Counted from the stretch's first letter, positions 50,959-60,988 are shown. The stretch is DNA of 64,000 nucleotides from Pararobbsia alpina_A (GCF_965118125.1 NZ_OZ221287.1:1550001-1614000); one strand, 5' to 3'. The notes: generated by a model not told the origin, from the letters alone. Numbers and translations are program-made.

Positions 50959-52845
50959 ATGGCGCAAGAGACGCTGAGTTTTCAGGCAGAAGTGAAGCAG
51001 CTTCTGCAGCTGATGATCCATTCGCTGTATAGCAACAAGGAAATCTTCCTGCGCGAATTGATTTCGAACGCGTCCGATGCGGCCGACAAGCTGCGGTTCG
51101 AAGCGATCGCAAACCCGGCCCTGTTCGAAAGCGATTCGAACCTGCGCATCCGCGTGACCTATGACAAGGCCGCGCGCACGATTACGATCGACGACAACGG
51201 TATCGGCATGAGCCGCGACGAAGCGGTCACGAACCTCGGCACGATCGCCAAGTCGGGCACCCGCGACTTTTTCTCGAAACTGTCGGGCGACCAGCAGAAA
51301 GACGCACAACTCATCGGCCAGTTCGGCGTGGGTTTCTATTCGGGCTTTATCGTCGCGGACAAGATCACCGTCGAATCGCGTCGCGCCGGCGTCGCAGCGA
51401 GCGAAGGCGTGCGCTGGATCAGCTCGGGCGACGGCGAATTCACGATCGAGAACATCGATCGCACGCAACGCGGCACGTCCATCACGCTGCATCTGCGTGC
51501 GGACGAAGATGAGTTGCTGAGCGGCTACAAGATCAAATCGGTCATTCAGAAGTATTCGGATCACATCGCCTTGCCGATCCAGATGCCCAAGGAAGAATGG
51601 GATCAGGAAAAGAGCGAGATGGTCGTGCGCGACGAAGACGAGACCATCAATCAGGCCAGCGCCTTGTGGGCGCGCTCGACGAACGATATCGACGAAGCGC
51701 AGTACAAGCAGTTCTACCAGCACCTGTCGCACGATCACCTCGATCCGCTCGCGTGGACGCACAACCGCATCGAGGGCCGCAGCGAATATATCCAGCTGCT
51801 GTATGTGCCGGCTCAGGCGCCGTTCGACATGTATGACCGCAACAAGCACGGTGGCCTCAAGCTATACGTGCGTCGCGTGTTCATCATGGACGATGCCGAG
51901 CAATTGCTGCCGGGCTACCTGCGTTTTATTCGCGGCGTGGTCGATTCGAGCGATCTGCCGCTCAACGTGTCGCGCGAAATTCTTCAGGAAAGCCGTGACG
52001 TCAAGACCATTCGCGACGGCGTGACCAAGCGCGCGCTCTCGATGCTCGAGCAACTCGCCGAGAACGAGAAGGAGAAGTTCGCGACGTTCTGGGGCGCGTT
52101 TGGCCAGGTGCTCAAGGAAGGCGTCGGCGAAGACTTCACGAACAAGGATCGCGTGGCGAAGCTGTTGCGCTTTGCGTCGACGCATACCGATTCGGCCGAG
52201 CAGACGGTTTCCTTTGCGGACTATGTGAGCCGCATGAAGGACAACCAGACGAAGATCTACTACGTGACGGCCGACTCGTGGCTCGCCGCACGTAACAGCC
52301 CGCATCTCGAAGTGTTCCGCAAGAAGGGCGTCGAAGTGCTGTTGCTGACCGATCGCGTCGACGAATGGGCGCTGTCGTTCCTCAACGAGTTCGACGGCAA
52401 GCCGCTCGCGAGCGTGGCGCGGGGTGATCTCGATCTGGGCGAGTTGTCCGACGAAGAGAAGCAGGCGCAGGAGAAGGTCAGCGGCGATCTGAAGCCGCTC
52501 GTCGAGAAGATTCAGGACGTGCTCAAGGACAAGGCGAAGGAAGTGCGCCTGACGTTCCGTCTGACCGACTCGCCGTCGTGCCTCGTTGCCGATGAAGGCG
52601 ATATGAGCGGCTATCTGCAGCGCATGCTCAAGGCAGCAGGGCAAAAGATGCCGGAATCGCGGCCGATTCTTGAGATCAACCCTGAGCACCCGCTCGTCAA
52701 GCGTCTGAATGCAGACACGCAGGCGATCGAAGACTGGTCGCATCTGCTGTTCGATCAGGCCTTGCTGGCTGAGGGCGGCACGCTCGAGGACCCGGCGAGC
52801 TACGTGCGCCGCACGAACTCGCTGTTGCTGTCGGGCGCGCATTAA
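50959..52845 (+). CDS. htpG: Chaperone HtpG (Hsp90)
   Basis: 628 aa, normal bacterial Hsp90 length. N-terminal GHKL ATPase: YSNKEIFLRELISNASDAADKLR region (core ELISNASDA), DNGIGM, GTIAKSGT and GQFGVGFYS; middle domain with LNVSREILQ; C-terminal dimerisation domain. An ATP-driven cytoplasmic chaperone that works with DnaK. AGAGG precedes the ATG; heat induction is implied by its promoter. Confidence 0.97.
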   Translation: MAQETLSFQAEVKQLLQLMIHSLYSNKEIFLRELISNASDAADKLRFEAIANPALFESDSNLRIRVTYDKAARTITIDDNGIGMSRDEAVTNLGTIAKSGTRDFFSKLSGDQQKDAQLIGQFGVGFYSGFIVADKITVESRRAGVAASEGVRWISSGDGEFTIENIDRTQRGTSITLHLRADEDELLSGYKIKSVIQKYSDHIALPIQMPKEEWDQEKSEMVVRDEDETINQASALWARSTNDIDEAQYKQFYQHLSHDHLDPLAWTHNRIEGRSEYIQLLYVPAQAPFDMYDRNKHGGLKLYVRRVFIMDDAEQLLPGYLRFIRGVVDSSDLPLNVSREILQESRDVKTIRDGVTKRALSMLEQLAENEKEKFATFWGAFGQVLKEGVGEDFTNKDRVAKLLRFASTHTDSAEQTVSFADYVSRMKDNQTKIYYVTADSWLAARNSPHLEVFRKKGVEVLLLTDRVDEWALSFLNEFDGKPLASVARGDLDLGELSDEEKQAQEKVSGDLKPLVEKIQDVLKDKAKEVRLTFRLTDSPSCLVADEGDMSGYLQRMLKAAGQKMPESRPILEINPEHPLVKRLNADTQAIEDWSHLLFDQALLAEGGTLEDPASYVRRTNSLLLSGAH

Positions 52846-52925
52846 GCGAGGCATACGGTACGCATCGATGGGCACACCGGTATTTTGAAGTGTGCCCACT
52901 GATCGAAACACGCATCCGATCTTTG

Positions 52926-52964
52926 GGGGGCACGTCATATCGACGTGCCCCCTTTGTTTTTACC
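52926..52964 (+). terminator. htpG terminator
   Basis: GGGGGCACGTC (52926-52936), ATATC loop, GACGTGCCCCC (52942-52952), then TTTGTTTTT. A second hairpin without T run lies before it (GGGCACAC 52870-52877 / GTGTGCCC 52890-52897). Confidence 0.88.
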
Positions 52965-53050
52965 GCTCGACAATTTGGACTCTCGATTTTGGAGGCCCCT
53001 ATAGGAATCCCCTTTTAGGGCCTACCCTTTGCACCTCGCTGCGCAACGCT

Positions 53051-54265
53051 TTATGACTCAGCCCGCGAGCGGTTGCGATGCTGCCAGCACCGCAACCCGA
53101 AGGCGGGGATCATGCCGTAGGCATGATCCAGGATGTCCGACTGGAGAACCTCATAGGGTTCCCAGCGTGTCTCGTTGACATACACATGGACTTCGAGCGC
53201 CATGATCGGCTGGTCGGATTGCAGGTGGCGGATCACGATCGGCATGTCCTGCCGAATTGCGGGATGGCTGCGAAAGTAGTGCGTCAAATAACGGCGGTAC
53301 AGACCGAGGTTCGTTAATCGTGGTGCATCGGCATCCGAAGGACCGGGCAGCGTGTGGGTCGAATCCGTTCCGTGCGCCTCAAGCCATGCATCGTCGGGAA
53401 AGCGCACGGTGTCGACATCGAAATGAATCGCGTGGCGAATGCGTCTGCCGCCCGACTCGGTCATGCCGCGCCAGTTTTTCATCGAGTTGGTCAGCAGCAC
53501 ATAGCTCGGCACCATCACGATCGAGTGATCGAAGTTCTGCACCTTGATCGTGTTCAGGGCAATATCGACCACGACGCCGTCGGCGACAAAGCCGGGCACC
53601 TCGATCCAGTCGCCGACGCGCAGCATGTCATAGGCCGTCACCTGAATGCTGGCGACGAATCCGAGCAGGGCGTCGCGGAAGATGAAGATCAGCAATGCGG
53701 TGACCGCGCTCAGACCTGTGAGCAGGTAAATGGGGGAGCGCTCGAGCAAAACCGAACTCACCGCGATGAGTGCGATGACGTACAGGACGATCGTTGCAAT
53801 TTGCAGAAAGCTCTTGATCGGCCGCTCGCTCGCGGACGGAAAGTGGCGGTAGCGTTCGTCGATGCTGTCGAGCAGCGCGAGCGCCGCACGCAGCAGGGTG
53901 TAGACCATGTAGGCTGCGGCGAGGATGGCCAATGGGTGTCCGAGCGCGGCCACCATTGGAAAAGTGAGTCCCGAGAGCAGCGGGGCCGCAGCGTAGAGAA
54001 TGGCTGCGGGGACGAGCGGGGCGAGGCGATGAAACACCTTGTGCTGCTCGGCGGCGCGCAACCAGCGGTGCTGATCCTGCCGGGCGAGGCGGTTCACGAC
54101 CAGCAGCATGACAGTCCGTGTGACGTAGTAGCAGATCGCGCTGGCGAGCACGATCGCGACGATGAGCGCGACGACAAGCAGGACCGCGACCCACATGCTG
54201 TCGGTGTGGACGTAAAAGTGATGCCAGTCCGGACCGCCTTCGATGCGAAGCGTCTTGTCGAGCAT
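53051..54265 (-). CDS. MscS-family mechanosensitive channel (YbdG/MscM type)
   Basis: 404 aa from ATG 54265 with GGGAGAG upstream. Five hydrophobic helices, the last followed by the pore-lining and beta-domain signature FRDALLGFVASIQVTAYDMLRVGDWIEVPG (core AYDMLRVGDWIEV) of MscS channels. The extended C-terminal domain and N-terminal four helices resemble YbdG. Releases solutes on hypo-osmotic shock in the inner membrane. Confidence 0.88.
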   Translation of the reverse strand: MLDKTLRIEGGPDWHHFYVHTDSMWVAVLLVVALIVAIVLASAICYYVTRTVMLLVVNRLARQDQHRWLRAAEQHKVFHRLAPLVPAAILYAAAPLLSGLTFPMVAALGHPLAILAAAYMVYTLLRAALALLDSIDERYRHFPSASERPIKSFLQIATIVLYVIALIAVSSVLLERSPIYLLTGLSAVTALLIFIFRDALLGFVASIQVTAYDMLRVGDWIEVPGFVADGVVVDIALNTIKVQNFDHSIVMVPSYVLLTNSMKNWRGMTESGGRRIRHAIHFDVDTVRFPDDAWLEAHGTDSTHTLPGPSDADAPRLTNLGLYRRYLTHYFRSHPAIRQDMPIVIRHLQSDQPIMALEVHVYVNETRWEPYEVLQSDILDHAYGMIPAFGLRCWQHRNRSRAES

Positions 54266-54323
54266 GGGCTCTCCCGATGCCGGCAGCCGCCGGCGGATGA
54301 AAGACTGGACAGACTGAAAGAAT

Positions 54324-54896
54324 ATGACAGAAACACCCGCAACCAAGTCGCGAGTTTCAGCAAAGACACTTCAGCAGGGCAGTCAGCAGCAGGTCGACGA
54401 AACGTCGGCATTGCTTGCGGGTTTTCCTCCGGTCGTCGCCGCCGATACGCACACGATGATCTTCGGGAGTTTTCCCGGCGTCGCGTCCTTGTCGGCGACA
54501 CAGTACTACGCGCATCCTCAGAACCAGTTCTGGCGCTTGCTGGGCGCAGTGCTGGGCGATCCGCTGGCGTCTCTGCCCTATGAGGAGCGGCTGCAACGGC
54601 TGCTCTCGCATCGGATCGGCGTGTGGGACGTGCTGGCCGCCTGCGAGCGGACTGGCAGCCTCGACGCGGCGATTCGCAATGCATCCCCGAACGACTTCGT
54701 TTCGCTGCGCCGGCATGCCCCTGCGCTCAGGCGGGTGTGTTTCAACGGCAAGACCGCGGGCCGCTTTGAACGCGTCATGCGCGAAGCAGGGTACGAGACG
54801 CTTGTCTTGCCGTCATCGAGTCCGGCACATGCGACACTGTCGTTCGATCAGAAGCTCGAACTATGGAGAGCGATTGCGTCGCCGTTCGCGGGATAA
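54324..54896 (+). CDS. DNA-deoxyinosine (hypoxanthine) glycosylase, UDG family 6-like
   Basis: 190 aa. The motif GSFPGVASLSATQYYAHPQN (residues about 48-67), then IGVWDV and LPSSSPAHA near the C-terminus, correspond to the three active-site segments of family 6 glycosylases (HDG), which excise hypoxanthine from deaminated adenine. It would start base-excision repair in the cytoplasm. The gene starts 58 bp upstream of, and divergent from, the mscS gene. Confidence 0.82.
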   Translation: MTETPATKSRVSAKTLQQGSQQQVDETSALLAGFPPVVAADTHTMIFGSFPGVASLSATQYYAHPQNQFWRLLGAVLGDPLASLPYEERLQRLLSHRIGVWDVLAACERTGSLDAAIRNASPNDFVSLRRHAPALRRVCFNGKTAGRFERVMREAGYETLVLPSSSPAHATLSFDQKLELWRAIASPFAG

Positions 54897-55032
54897 CGAT
54901 GTGGTCGGTGGTGACGTCAAAGGTCGCTGCGAAGCGCTGATGTGCGTGCGGTTAAGCGCTTCGTCAGTCGATCAGCATGCGTCGGTGCTATCCTCTCGCC
55001 CCATCCGCAAACTCTTGTCTTGTCCGATCCGA

Positions 55033-55959
55033 ATGGCACAACTGATCAAGCGCGCTTCCGCTGAAGCGCGCGCATTTGAACGTCGCGAACGCGACCGCAG
55101 CGCTCGTCGTTCAGCGGCGCTCGATAGTACCGAACCATCGCGTAGGAAAAAGCCGCGACGTGATTCGGATTTCGTCACTGAAGCGCTTCCGTACGAAGGC
55201 GGTCGCAAGCCGCGCTTTGCGCCGGTGACATTCTCGGAAGAGGACGGCGTGCGCTATCTGCACTTTGGTACCGAGTGGGTGCAAGGTGCGATGCGTTTGC
55301 GTCAGCCCGATAAGATCGAGCTCGAATACGCGCAACAGATGATGGCGTGGATGTTGTTTATCGACCCGCCGAAGAAAGTGGTGCAACTGGGCCTGGGCAC
55401 GGGTGCGCTCACGAAGTTCACGCATCGGAATCTGCCGAAGACACAGACGCAAGCGGTTGAACTCAACCCGGCGGTCGTGGTGGCCGCGCGCACGATGTTC
55501 GGTCTGCCGCCTGATGACAAGCGTCTGAGCATTGTCGAAGCCGATGCATGGGAATACGTGAACGACGCTTCGAATCACGGCACCGTTGGCGCGCTGCAGA
55601 TCGATCTGTACGACGCGACCGCGCGCGGACCGGTGCTCGACTCGGCATCGTTCTACCGTGCGTGCCGCGATTGCCTGGGCAAGCTCGGCGTGGCTACGGT
55701 CAATCTGTTCGGCGACCATCCGAGCTTTCGCCGCAACATGAAGCAGCTCGCGGCGGCATTCGATAACCGCGTGCTCGCGCTGCCGGAAATCCATGACGGC
55801 AACCGCATCGCGATTGCATTCTCGGGACCGCCGCTGACATTCGAGTGGGCTGCGCTCGAGCGTCACGCTGCGTTCATTGAACGTACGTTCAAGCTCCCGG
55901 CCAAATCCTGGGTCGCAGGTCTCAAGGAAGTGCATCCGGGAACGGACTTCACGATCTGA
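55033..55959 (+). CDS. Spermidine-synthase-like methyltransferase-fold protein
   Basis: 308 aa from ATG 55033. A basic Arg/Lys-rich N-terminus (residues 1-45) precedes a spermidine-synthase fold: QLGLGTGALTKF is the nucleotide-binding glycine loop, AVELNP the acidic loop after beta 2, and IVEADAWEYV the third motif. The polyamine-synthase catalytic Asp region reads QIDLYDATARGP. The decarboxy-SAM chemistry is not certain; many such paralogues lack known substrates. Confidence 0.78.
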   Translation: MAQLIKRASAEARAFERRERDRSARRSAALDSTEPSRRKKPRRDSDFVTEALPYEGGRKPRFAPVTFSEEDGVRYLHFGTEWVQGAMRLRQPDKIELEYAQQMMAWMLFIDPPKKVVQLGLGTGALTKFTHRNLPKTQTQAVELNPAVVVAARTMFGLPPDDKRLSIVEADAWEYVNDASNHGTVGALQIDLYDATARGPVLDSASFYRACRDCLGKLGVATVNLFGDHPSFRRNMKQLAAAFDNRVLALPEIHDGNRIAIAFSGPPLTFEWAALERHAAFIERTFKLPAKSWVAGLKEVHPGTDFTI

Positions 55960-56003
55960 TCGCCGCGTCACTGATTGACCGCCCTGGCTGATTGACCGTC
56001 TTA

Positions 56004-56047
56004 AGCGCGAATCGCACCGCAGCATCGAGGTGGGATTCGCGCTTTTT
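56004..56047 (+). terminator. Terminator after the spermidine-synthase-like gene
   Basis: AGCGCGAATC (56004-56013) / GATTCGCGCT (56034-56043) perfect 10-bp stem, then TTTTT. Confidence 0.88.
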
Positions 56048-56609
56048 CGTTTCTCCCCTGACTCTCCTTCCCGAACCTTCCTCATCACCGCCGGGCGGCC
56101 CTTTGGTCGCACCCGGCCGCTCGTTCCGGCATCGGCGCGTGGCGCGCACGGCCCCGCGCCGTAACGCCTGAGCATTCCGCCTGAATCACGTCCGATCGTC
56201 AGTCCGTCGCGCAATTGCGGCGGATTTGTTCGCAACGGCGGTCTTTCCTGAGCCAAGTCTTCGCCTGACGTACAGCGCTCCTGCAACGCAGCAGAGCGTC
56301 AATGGTTCTCTCGCTGAACGGGTTAACCCGAATTTTCGGCGAATATTTTCTGTCGAAATAATATAAAAACGAACTTTGTGGACGAAGTACATTTGTACGT
56401 CGAGGATGCCAGATTACCTCACCGCGAGTACGCGTGACGCATGCCGATCTCGTGCTGGGCACGTTTTCGCGTGAGCAAACCCTGGCTTGTGTTATTCGCG
56501 ACCCTTCCGCTCATACCGTTTCGCTGATTGATGTCCCTGCCGCCAGCGGACCGTTTCAGCTCGCTTAAAAGTTACTGCCTCACGCACTTTTCACGAAGGA
56601 GAACACATC
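56048..56609. promoter_or_regulatory. Intergenic region with palindrome GTACATTTGTAC
   Basis: About 560 bp without a convincing gene before the imide-hydrolase-like gene. It contains an AT-rich block (56335-56370) and the palindrome GTACATTTGTAC at 56387-56398, of the GT-N-AC type often bound by GntR regulators. The regulator gene at 63400 is a possible binder. ACGAAGGAG precedes the next ATG. Confidence 0.4.
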
Positions 56610-57491
56610 ATGGCCAAGGAAATTCTGGTCGCATTCGGTATCGACGTGGACGCTGTGGCCGGCTGGCTCGGGTCCTATAGCGGCGAAGACTCACCGGACG
56701 ACATTTCGCGCGGGTTGTTCGCGGGCGAGGTCGGCTCGATGCGCCTGCTCAAGCTGTTCGGGCGCGAGAAGATCAAGACGACCTGGTTTATCCCGGGGCA
56801 TTCCATCGAGACCTTTCCCGAACAAATGAAAGCAGTCGCCGATGCGGGACACGAGATCGGTATTCATGGCTATAGCCACGAGAACCCGATCGCGATGACG
56901 CCGGAACAGGAAGAGGCGGTGCTCGATAAAAGTATCGAGCTGGTCACGCAGCTTTCCGGTCGTCGCCCGACGGGATATGTCGCGCCATGGTGGGAGTTCA
57001 GCGCGGTGTCCAACGAGTTGCTGGTCAAGAAGGGCATCAAGTACGACCACAGCCTGATGCACAACGATTTCCATCCGTACTACGTGCGCGTCGGCGATAC
57101 GTGGACGAAGATCGACTACAGCAAGCACCCCAGCGCGTGGATGAAGCCGCTCGTGCGCGGTGAAGAAACGGATCTCGTCGAGGTACCGGCGAACTGGTAC
57201 CTCGATGACCTGCCGCCGATGATGTTCATCAAGAAGGCGCCCAACAGTCATGGCTTCGTCAATCCGCGCGATATCGAACAGATGTGGCGCGACCAGTTCG
57301 ACTGGGTCTACCGCGAACACGACTACGCGGTCTTCCCGATCACGATCCACCCCGATGTGTCCGGCCGTCCTCAGGTGCTGCTGATGCTCGAGCGCCTGAT
57401 CGCGCATTTCCGCCTGCACCCCGGCGTGCGCTTTTGCACTTGCGACGAAATCGCCGACGACTTTCTCGCGCGCCACCCGCGCGGGAAGTAA
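56610..57491 (+). CDS. Polysaccharide-deacetylase-fold hydrolase, cyclic imide hydrolase/PuuE type
   Basis: 293 aa. NodB-like motifs: FGIDVDAVAGW (catalytic Asp), GHEIGIHGYSHENP (metal His residues in HGYSH) and ITIHPDVSGRP. The sequence style and length match the PuuE allantoinase/cyclic imide hydrolase (imidase) branch rather than chitin deacetylases, and there is no signal peptide, so it acts in the cytoplasm on a small cyclic amide. The exact substrate is inferred. First gene of the cluster running to the window end. Confidence 0.75.
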   Translation: MAKEILVAFGIDVDAVAGWLGSYSGEDSPDDISRGLFAGEVGSMRLLKLFGREKIKTTWFIPGHSIETFPEQMKAVADAGHEIGIHGYSHENPIAMTPEQEEAVLDKSIELVTQLSGRRPTGYVAPWWEFSAVSNELLVKKGIKYDHSLMHNDFHPYYVRVGDTWTKIDYSKHPSAWMKPLVRGEETDLVEVPANWYLDDLPPMMFIKKAPNSHGFVNPRDIEQMWRDQFDWVYREHDYAVFPITIHPDVSGRPQVLLMLERLIAHFRLHPGVRFCTCDEIADDFLARHPRGK

Positions 57492-57527
57492 CTCCTCCCA
57501 ACCTGTTGCGCTCTCTGGAGAGCACCC

Positions 57528-58865
57528 ATGAAACAGAACCCGCTTGCCACCTCGGGCTTCAAGCTCGAGGCGATTCTTCCTGTTGACGTGAAGCGTGCGA
57601 CGGTGGTCGCCTTCTTCGCCTGGGTTTTCGCGGTCTACGACTTCATCTTGTTCGGCACGCTGCTGCCGGAGATTGGCAAGCACTATGGCTGGGATGCCGC
57701 AGCCCAAGCTGAAATCGCGACACTGGTCGCGGTGGGCACCGCCGTGATCGCCTTCGCGATCGGACCGTTGCTCGATCGCGCCGGACGCAAGGCGGGTCTG
57801 TTGTGGACGGTGGCCGGCGCTGCCATTTGCTCGGGTCTCACGGTCGTCGGCGGCGCGCTCGGACAGGTTCCGCTCGTCCTGATCCGGTCTTTGTCGGGTC
57901 TCGGTTACGCCGAGGAAACTGTCAACGCGACCTATCTGAACGAGTTGTACTCGGCAGCCAACGACCCCAAGCTCAATCGCCGCAAGGGCTTTATCTATAG
58001 CCTCGTGCAGGGCGGCTGGCCGATCGGTGCACTGATCGCTTCGGGTCTGACGGCGTTGCTGCTGCCGCGTATCGGCTGGCAGGGTTGCTTCATCTTCGCG
58101 ACGTTCCCGGCGATCGTGATCTTCTTCATGACGCGCCGCCTCAAGGAAAGCCCGCAATTCCAGCTTCACAAGCACATCAAGATGTTGCGCGAAGCGGGTA
58201 ACGACAGTGCGGCACGCTCACTCGCCGGCGAACACAAGGTCGACTACGAAGAGCACGCACGGGCAGGGCTTGCCGAAGCGTTTCGTGGGGACGCACGGCG
58301 CGCGACGTTCGTGCTCGGTGGCGGAATCCTGCTCAATTGGGCCGCTATCCAGGTGTTCAGCGTGCTGGGCACGACGGTGTTGACGCGCGTGCACAACGTC
58401 TCGTTTCAGAACTCACTGTTGATTCTCGTACTCTCGAATGTGATCGGCTATTGCGGCTATCTGAGCCATGGATGGATTGGCGACAAGATCGGTCGCCGCA
58501 ACACGCTGGCCATTGGCTGGATGCTGGGCGGCCTCGCGTTCGCGGCCATGCTGTTCGGTCCGAGTAGCACAGGCGTAGTCGTTGCGCTGTACAGCATCGG
58601 GTTGTTCTTTCTGATCGGCCCGTACTCGGCAGCGTTGTTCTTTATCGGCGAAAGCTACCCGACGTCGATCCGCGGCACGGGTAGTTCGATCGTCCATGCC
58701 ATGGGACCGATCGGTGCGATTCTCGCCGGCGTGGGCGTCACCTCGATGCTCAATCACGGCAGCGACTGGATGCATGCAGCCATCGCGTTCGGCGCCGTGC
58801 CGTGCTTCCTCTCGGGTGTGCTGATCTTCTTTGCCAAGCATGTGGATCCGGAGGTCGGCGAATGA
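57528..58865 (+). CDS. MFS transporter
   Basis: 445 aa, twelve hydrophobic helices. GPLLDRAGRKAGL after helix 2 and WIGDKIGRRN in the matching second-half loop are the MFS loop motifs. Sugar-porter/aromatic-acid symporter style with a cytoplasmic middle loop. Likely imports the substrate of the hydrolase or SDR enzymes. Its stop overlaps the SDR start (ATGA). Confidence 0.9.
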   Translation: MKQNPLATSGFKLEAILPVDVKRATVVAFFAWVFAVYDFILFGTLLPEIGKHYGWDAAAQAEIATLVAVGTAVIAFAIGPLLDRAGRKAGLLWTVAGAAICSGLTVVGGALGQVPLVLIRSLSGLGYAEETVNATYLNELYSAANDPKLNRRKGFIYSLVQGGWPIGALIASGLTALLLPRIGWQGCFIFATFPAIVIFFMTRRLKESPQFQLHKHIKMLREAGNDSAARSLAGEHKVDYEEHARAGLAEAFRGDARRATFVLGGGILLNWAAIQVFSVLGTTVLTRVHNVSFQNSLLILVLSNVIGYCGYLSHGWIGDKIGRRNTLAIGWMLGGLAFAAMLFGPSSTGVVVALYSIGLFFLIGPYSAALFFIGESYPTSIRGTGSSIVHAMGPIGAILAGVGVTSMLNHGSDWMHAAIAFGAVPCFLSGVLIFFAKHVDPEVGE

Positions 58866-59713
58866 CCGCAGCCAATACGACGCAGAACACGCAGCGCCCG
58901 GATCAGGGTGCGAGCCCGAATAACGCACGTGAGGCGATCGGCTCGAGCGGGTCGTCGCGCCGGGTCGCGATCGTCACGGGGGCGGCGAGCGGTATCGGCC
59001 GCGCTCTTGCCGTGGCCTACGCGCAAGCCAATGTCGCCGTGGTCGGTGGCTATTTTCCGGGCGATCCGCACGACCCGGCCGACACGGCGCGGGCCGTCGA
59101 GCAAGCCGGCGGCGAATGTGTGATGCAGCCTGTGGACGTGCGCTCGCCCGAACAAGTCGAAGCGTTCGCGCGCATTGCCATCGAACGATTCGGTCGCCTC
59201 GACTATGCCGTCGCCAATGCGGGGTTGTTGCGCCAGGCGCCGTTGACGGAGATGCGCGACGACCAGTGGATGGAGATGATCGACGTCGACCTGAGCGGCG
59301 TGATGCGCACGTTTCGAGCGGCTGCGCGCCACATGTCCGACGGCGGCGCGATGGTCGCCGTGTCGTCGATCGCAGGCGGCGTCTATGGATGGGAGGCGCA
59401 CACGCACTATTCGGCGGCCAAGGCGGGCGTGCCTGGCCTTTGCCGCGCCGTTGCCATGGAGCTCGCGCCGCGTCAGATTCGCTGTAACGCCGTGATTCCC
59501 GGCCTGATCGAGACGCCGCAGTCGCTCGATGCAGTCAATTCGCTCGGGCCCGAGGGCCTGCGCGAAGCAGCACGCATGATTCCGCTGCAGCGAGTCGGTC
59601 GGCCCGAAGAGATCGCCGCATTCATCCGCTTTCTGACAAGCGCCGATGCGTCGTATATCACGGGGCAGGCGATGATTGCCGATGGCGGCCTGACCGTGCG
59701 TTGGCCGAGCTGA
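58862..59713 (+). CDS. SDR-family oxidoreductase 1
   Basis: 283 aa. A polar 30-residue N-terminal extension, then the Rossmann motif TGAASGIG, the NAG strand (VANAGLLRQA), and catalytic Ser/YSAAK. C-terminal ASYITGQAMIADGG is typical of classical SDRs. Oxidises or reduces an alcohol/ketone with NAD(P). Coupled to the transporter by ATGA. Confidence 0.9.
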   Translation: MTAANTTQNTQRPDQGASPNNAREAIGSSGSSRRVAIVTGAASGIGRALAVAYAQANVAVVGGYFPGDPHDPADTARAVEQAGGECVMQPVDVRSPEQVEAFARIAIERFGRLDYAVANAGLLRQAPLTEMRDDQWMEMIDVDLSGVMRTFRAAARHMSDGGAMVAVSSIAGGVYGWEAHTHYSAAKAGVPGLCRAVAMELAPRQIRCNAVIPGLIETPQSLDAVNSLGPEGLREAARMIPLQRVGRPEEIAAFIRFLTSADASYITGQAMIADGGLTVRWPS

Positions 59714-59770
59714 GTTGAACGCGCTGGGCTGATTGAGCTGTGTTGATCGAGCTGCGACAGGCAGGCTCGA

Positions 59771-59857
59771 CGAACCGGTTCGAATGAGTTCCACACGAGC
59801 TGAGATACACGAACCGATCCGAACGAGTTGAGATGAACGAACCGAATCGAACGAGGA
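59771..59857. repeat. Three imperfect 20-bp direct repeats between SDR genes
   Basis: CGAACCGRNYCGAAYGAG-type units at 59771, 59810 and 59838. They lie in the 154-bp gap before the second SDR gene and may be recombination relics or binding sites. Confidence 0.55.
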
Positions 59858-59867
59858 GTCCAGCGCC

Positions 59868-60629
59868 ATGACGGCACCTATGTTTTCGCTCGACGGCCGG
59901 CGTGCCGTTGTGACGGGCGCGGCAAGCGGCATTGGTGCGGCCATTGCCACACTGTATGCGAGCGCGGGCGCACGTCTCGTGCTCGCGGATCGCGATGGCC
60001 TTCGCCTTGCAGCACACGCAGAAACGTGCCGGTCACTCGGTGCGAACGTCGAGACGGTCGTTGCCGATGTCGGCGAAGAGGAGGGCGCACAGCGCATCGT
60101 CGATACGTGCATCGCCCGCTATGAAGGGATCGACATACTCGTCAACAACGCGGGTATGCTGACCCAGGCGCGTTGCGTCGATCTGACGACGGCGATGTGG
60201 GACGACATGATGCGGGTCGATTTGCGAAGCGTGTTCCTCTGCACGCGACATGCGTTGCCGTCGATGATCGCGCAGCGATGGGGACGCGTGATCAACGTGG
60301 CCTCGCAACTCGGTATCAAGGGCGGTGCCGAACTGTGTCACTACTCGGCGGCCAAGGCGGGGGTGATCGGCTTCACGAAGTCGCTCGCGCTCGAAGTGGC
60401 CCCGGACAACGTGCTCGTTAACGCGATCGCACCGGGACCGATCGAAACGCCGCTCGTCGATGGCATCAGCGCGGCGTGGAAAACGGCCAAATCCGCGGAA
60501 TTGCCGCTGCGCCGGTTCGGCAAGACGGATGAGGTCGCGCCGGCCGCGCTGTTGCTCGCGTCCGACCCCGGCGGCAATTTGTTCGTCGGTCAGACGTTAG
60601 GGCCGAATTCGGGCGATGTGATGCCCTGA
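59868..60629 (+). CDS. SDR-family oxidoreductase 2
   Basis: 253 aa. TGAASGIG cofactor loop, ILVNNAGM, catalytic HYSAAK. The C-terminus GNLFVGQTLGPNSGDVMP differs from the other SDR, so the two are not recent duplicates. Presumably a second step of the same pathway. Confidence 0.9.
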   Translation: MTAPMFSLDGRRAVVTGAASGIGAAIATLYASAGARLVLADRDGLRLAAHAETCRSLGANVETVVADVGEEEGAQRIVDTCIARYEGIDILVNNAGMLTQARCVDLTTAMWDDMMRVDLRSVFLCTRHALPSMIAQRWGRVINVASQLGIKGGAELCHYSAAKAGVIGFTKSLALEVAPDNVLVNAIAPGPIETPLVDGISAAWKTAKSAELPLRRFGKTDEVAPAALLLASDPGGNLFVGQTLGPNSGDVMP

Positions 60630-60642
60630 GACGGAGGCAGCG

Positions 60643-60933
60643 ATGTGCGGGATGTGCGGAGTGCTGGGCGGCGGCAATCATTGGTCGAACGCGTCGGCGC
60701 CGGGCGAAGGGGCGAATGTGCGCCGGCAGAGGCTGATTCAGGTGTCGCTCGCGAACCGCGTCTTGCGGCCCTATCGCCTGACGCTCACGGACTTTCATGG
60801 TCAGTCGTTCGTGCTGGGTTCGCCGACGGGTGCCAGTGAAATCGTCGACGATTTCGCGCAGGTCTGGCGCGTCGCGGAACGCATGGCGGGTCGTGCGCTC
60901 GATCCGCTCACGATGTTCGAGGAGCCAGCGTGA
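60643..60933 (+). CDS. Small protein with MCGMCG N-terminus, unknown function
   Basis: 96 aa. The first residues MCGMCGVLGGGNHW give a CxxC pair able to bind a metal or form a disulphide; the rest is mixed alpha/beta with LTDFHGQSFVLGSPTGASEIVDD. The gene lies 13 bp after SDR 2 and 55 bp before the CobW GTPase. I do not recognise the family. Metal delivery by CobW to this protein is a possible link. Confidence 0.65.
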   Translation: MCGMCGVLGGGNHWSNASAPGEGANVRRQRLIQVSLANRVLRPYRLTLTDFHGQSFVLGSPTGASEIVDDFAQVWRVAERMAGRALDPLTMFEEPA

Positions 60934-60988
60934 ACGATACCCTGCGGCCTGCATCGTATCCGCGCCTCACGATCCGGGGTGGCGCACG

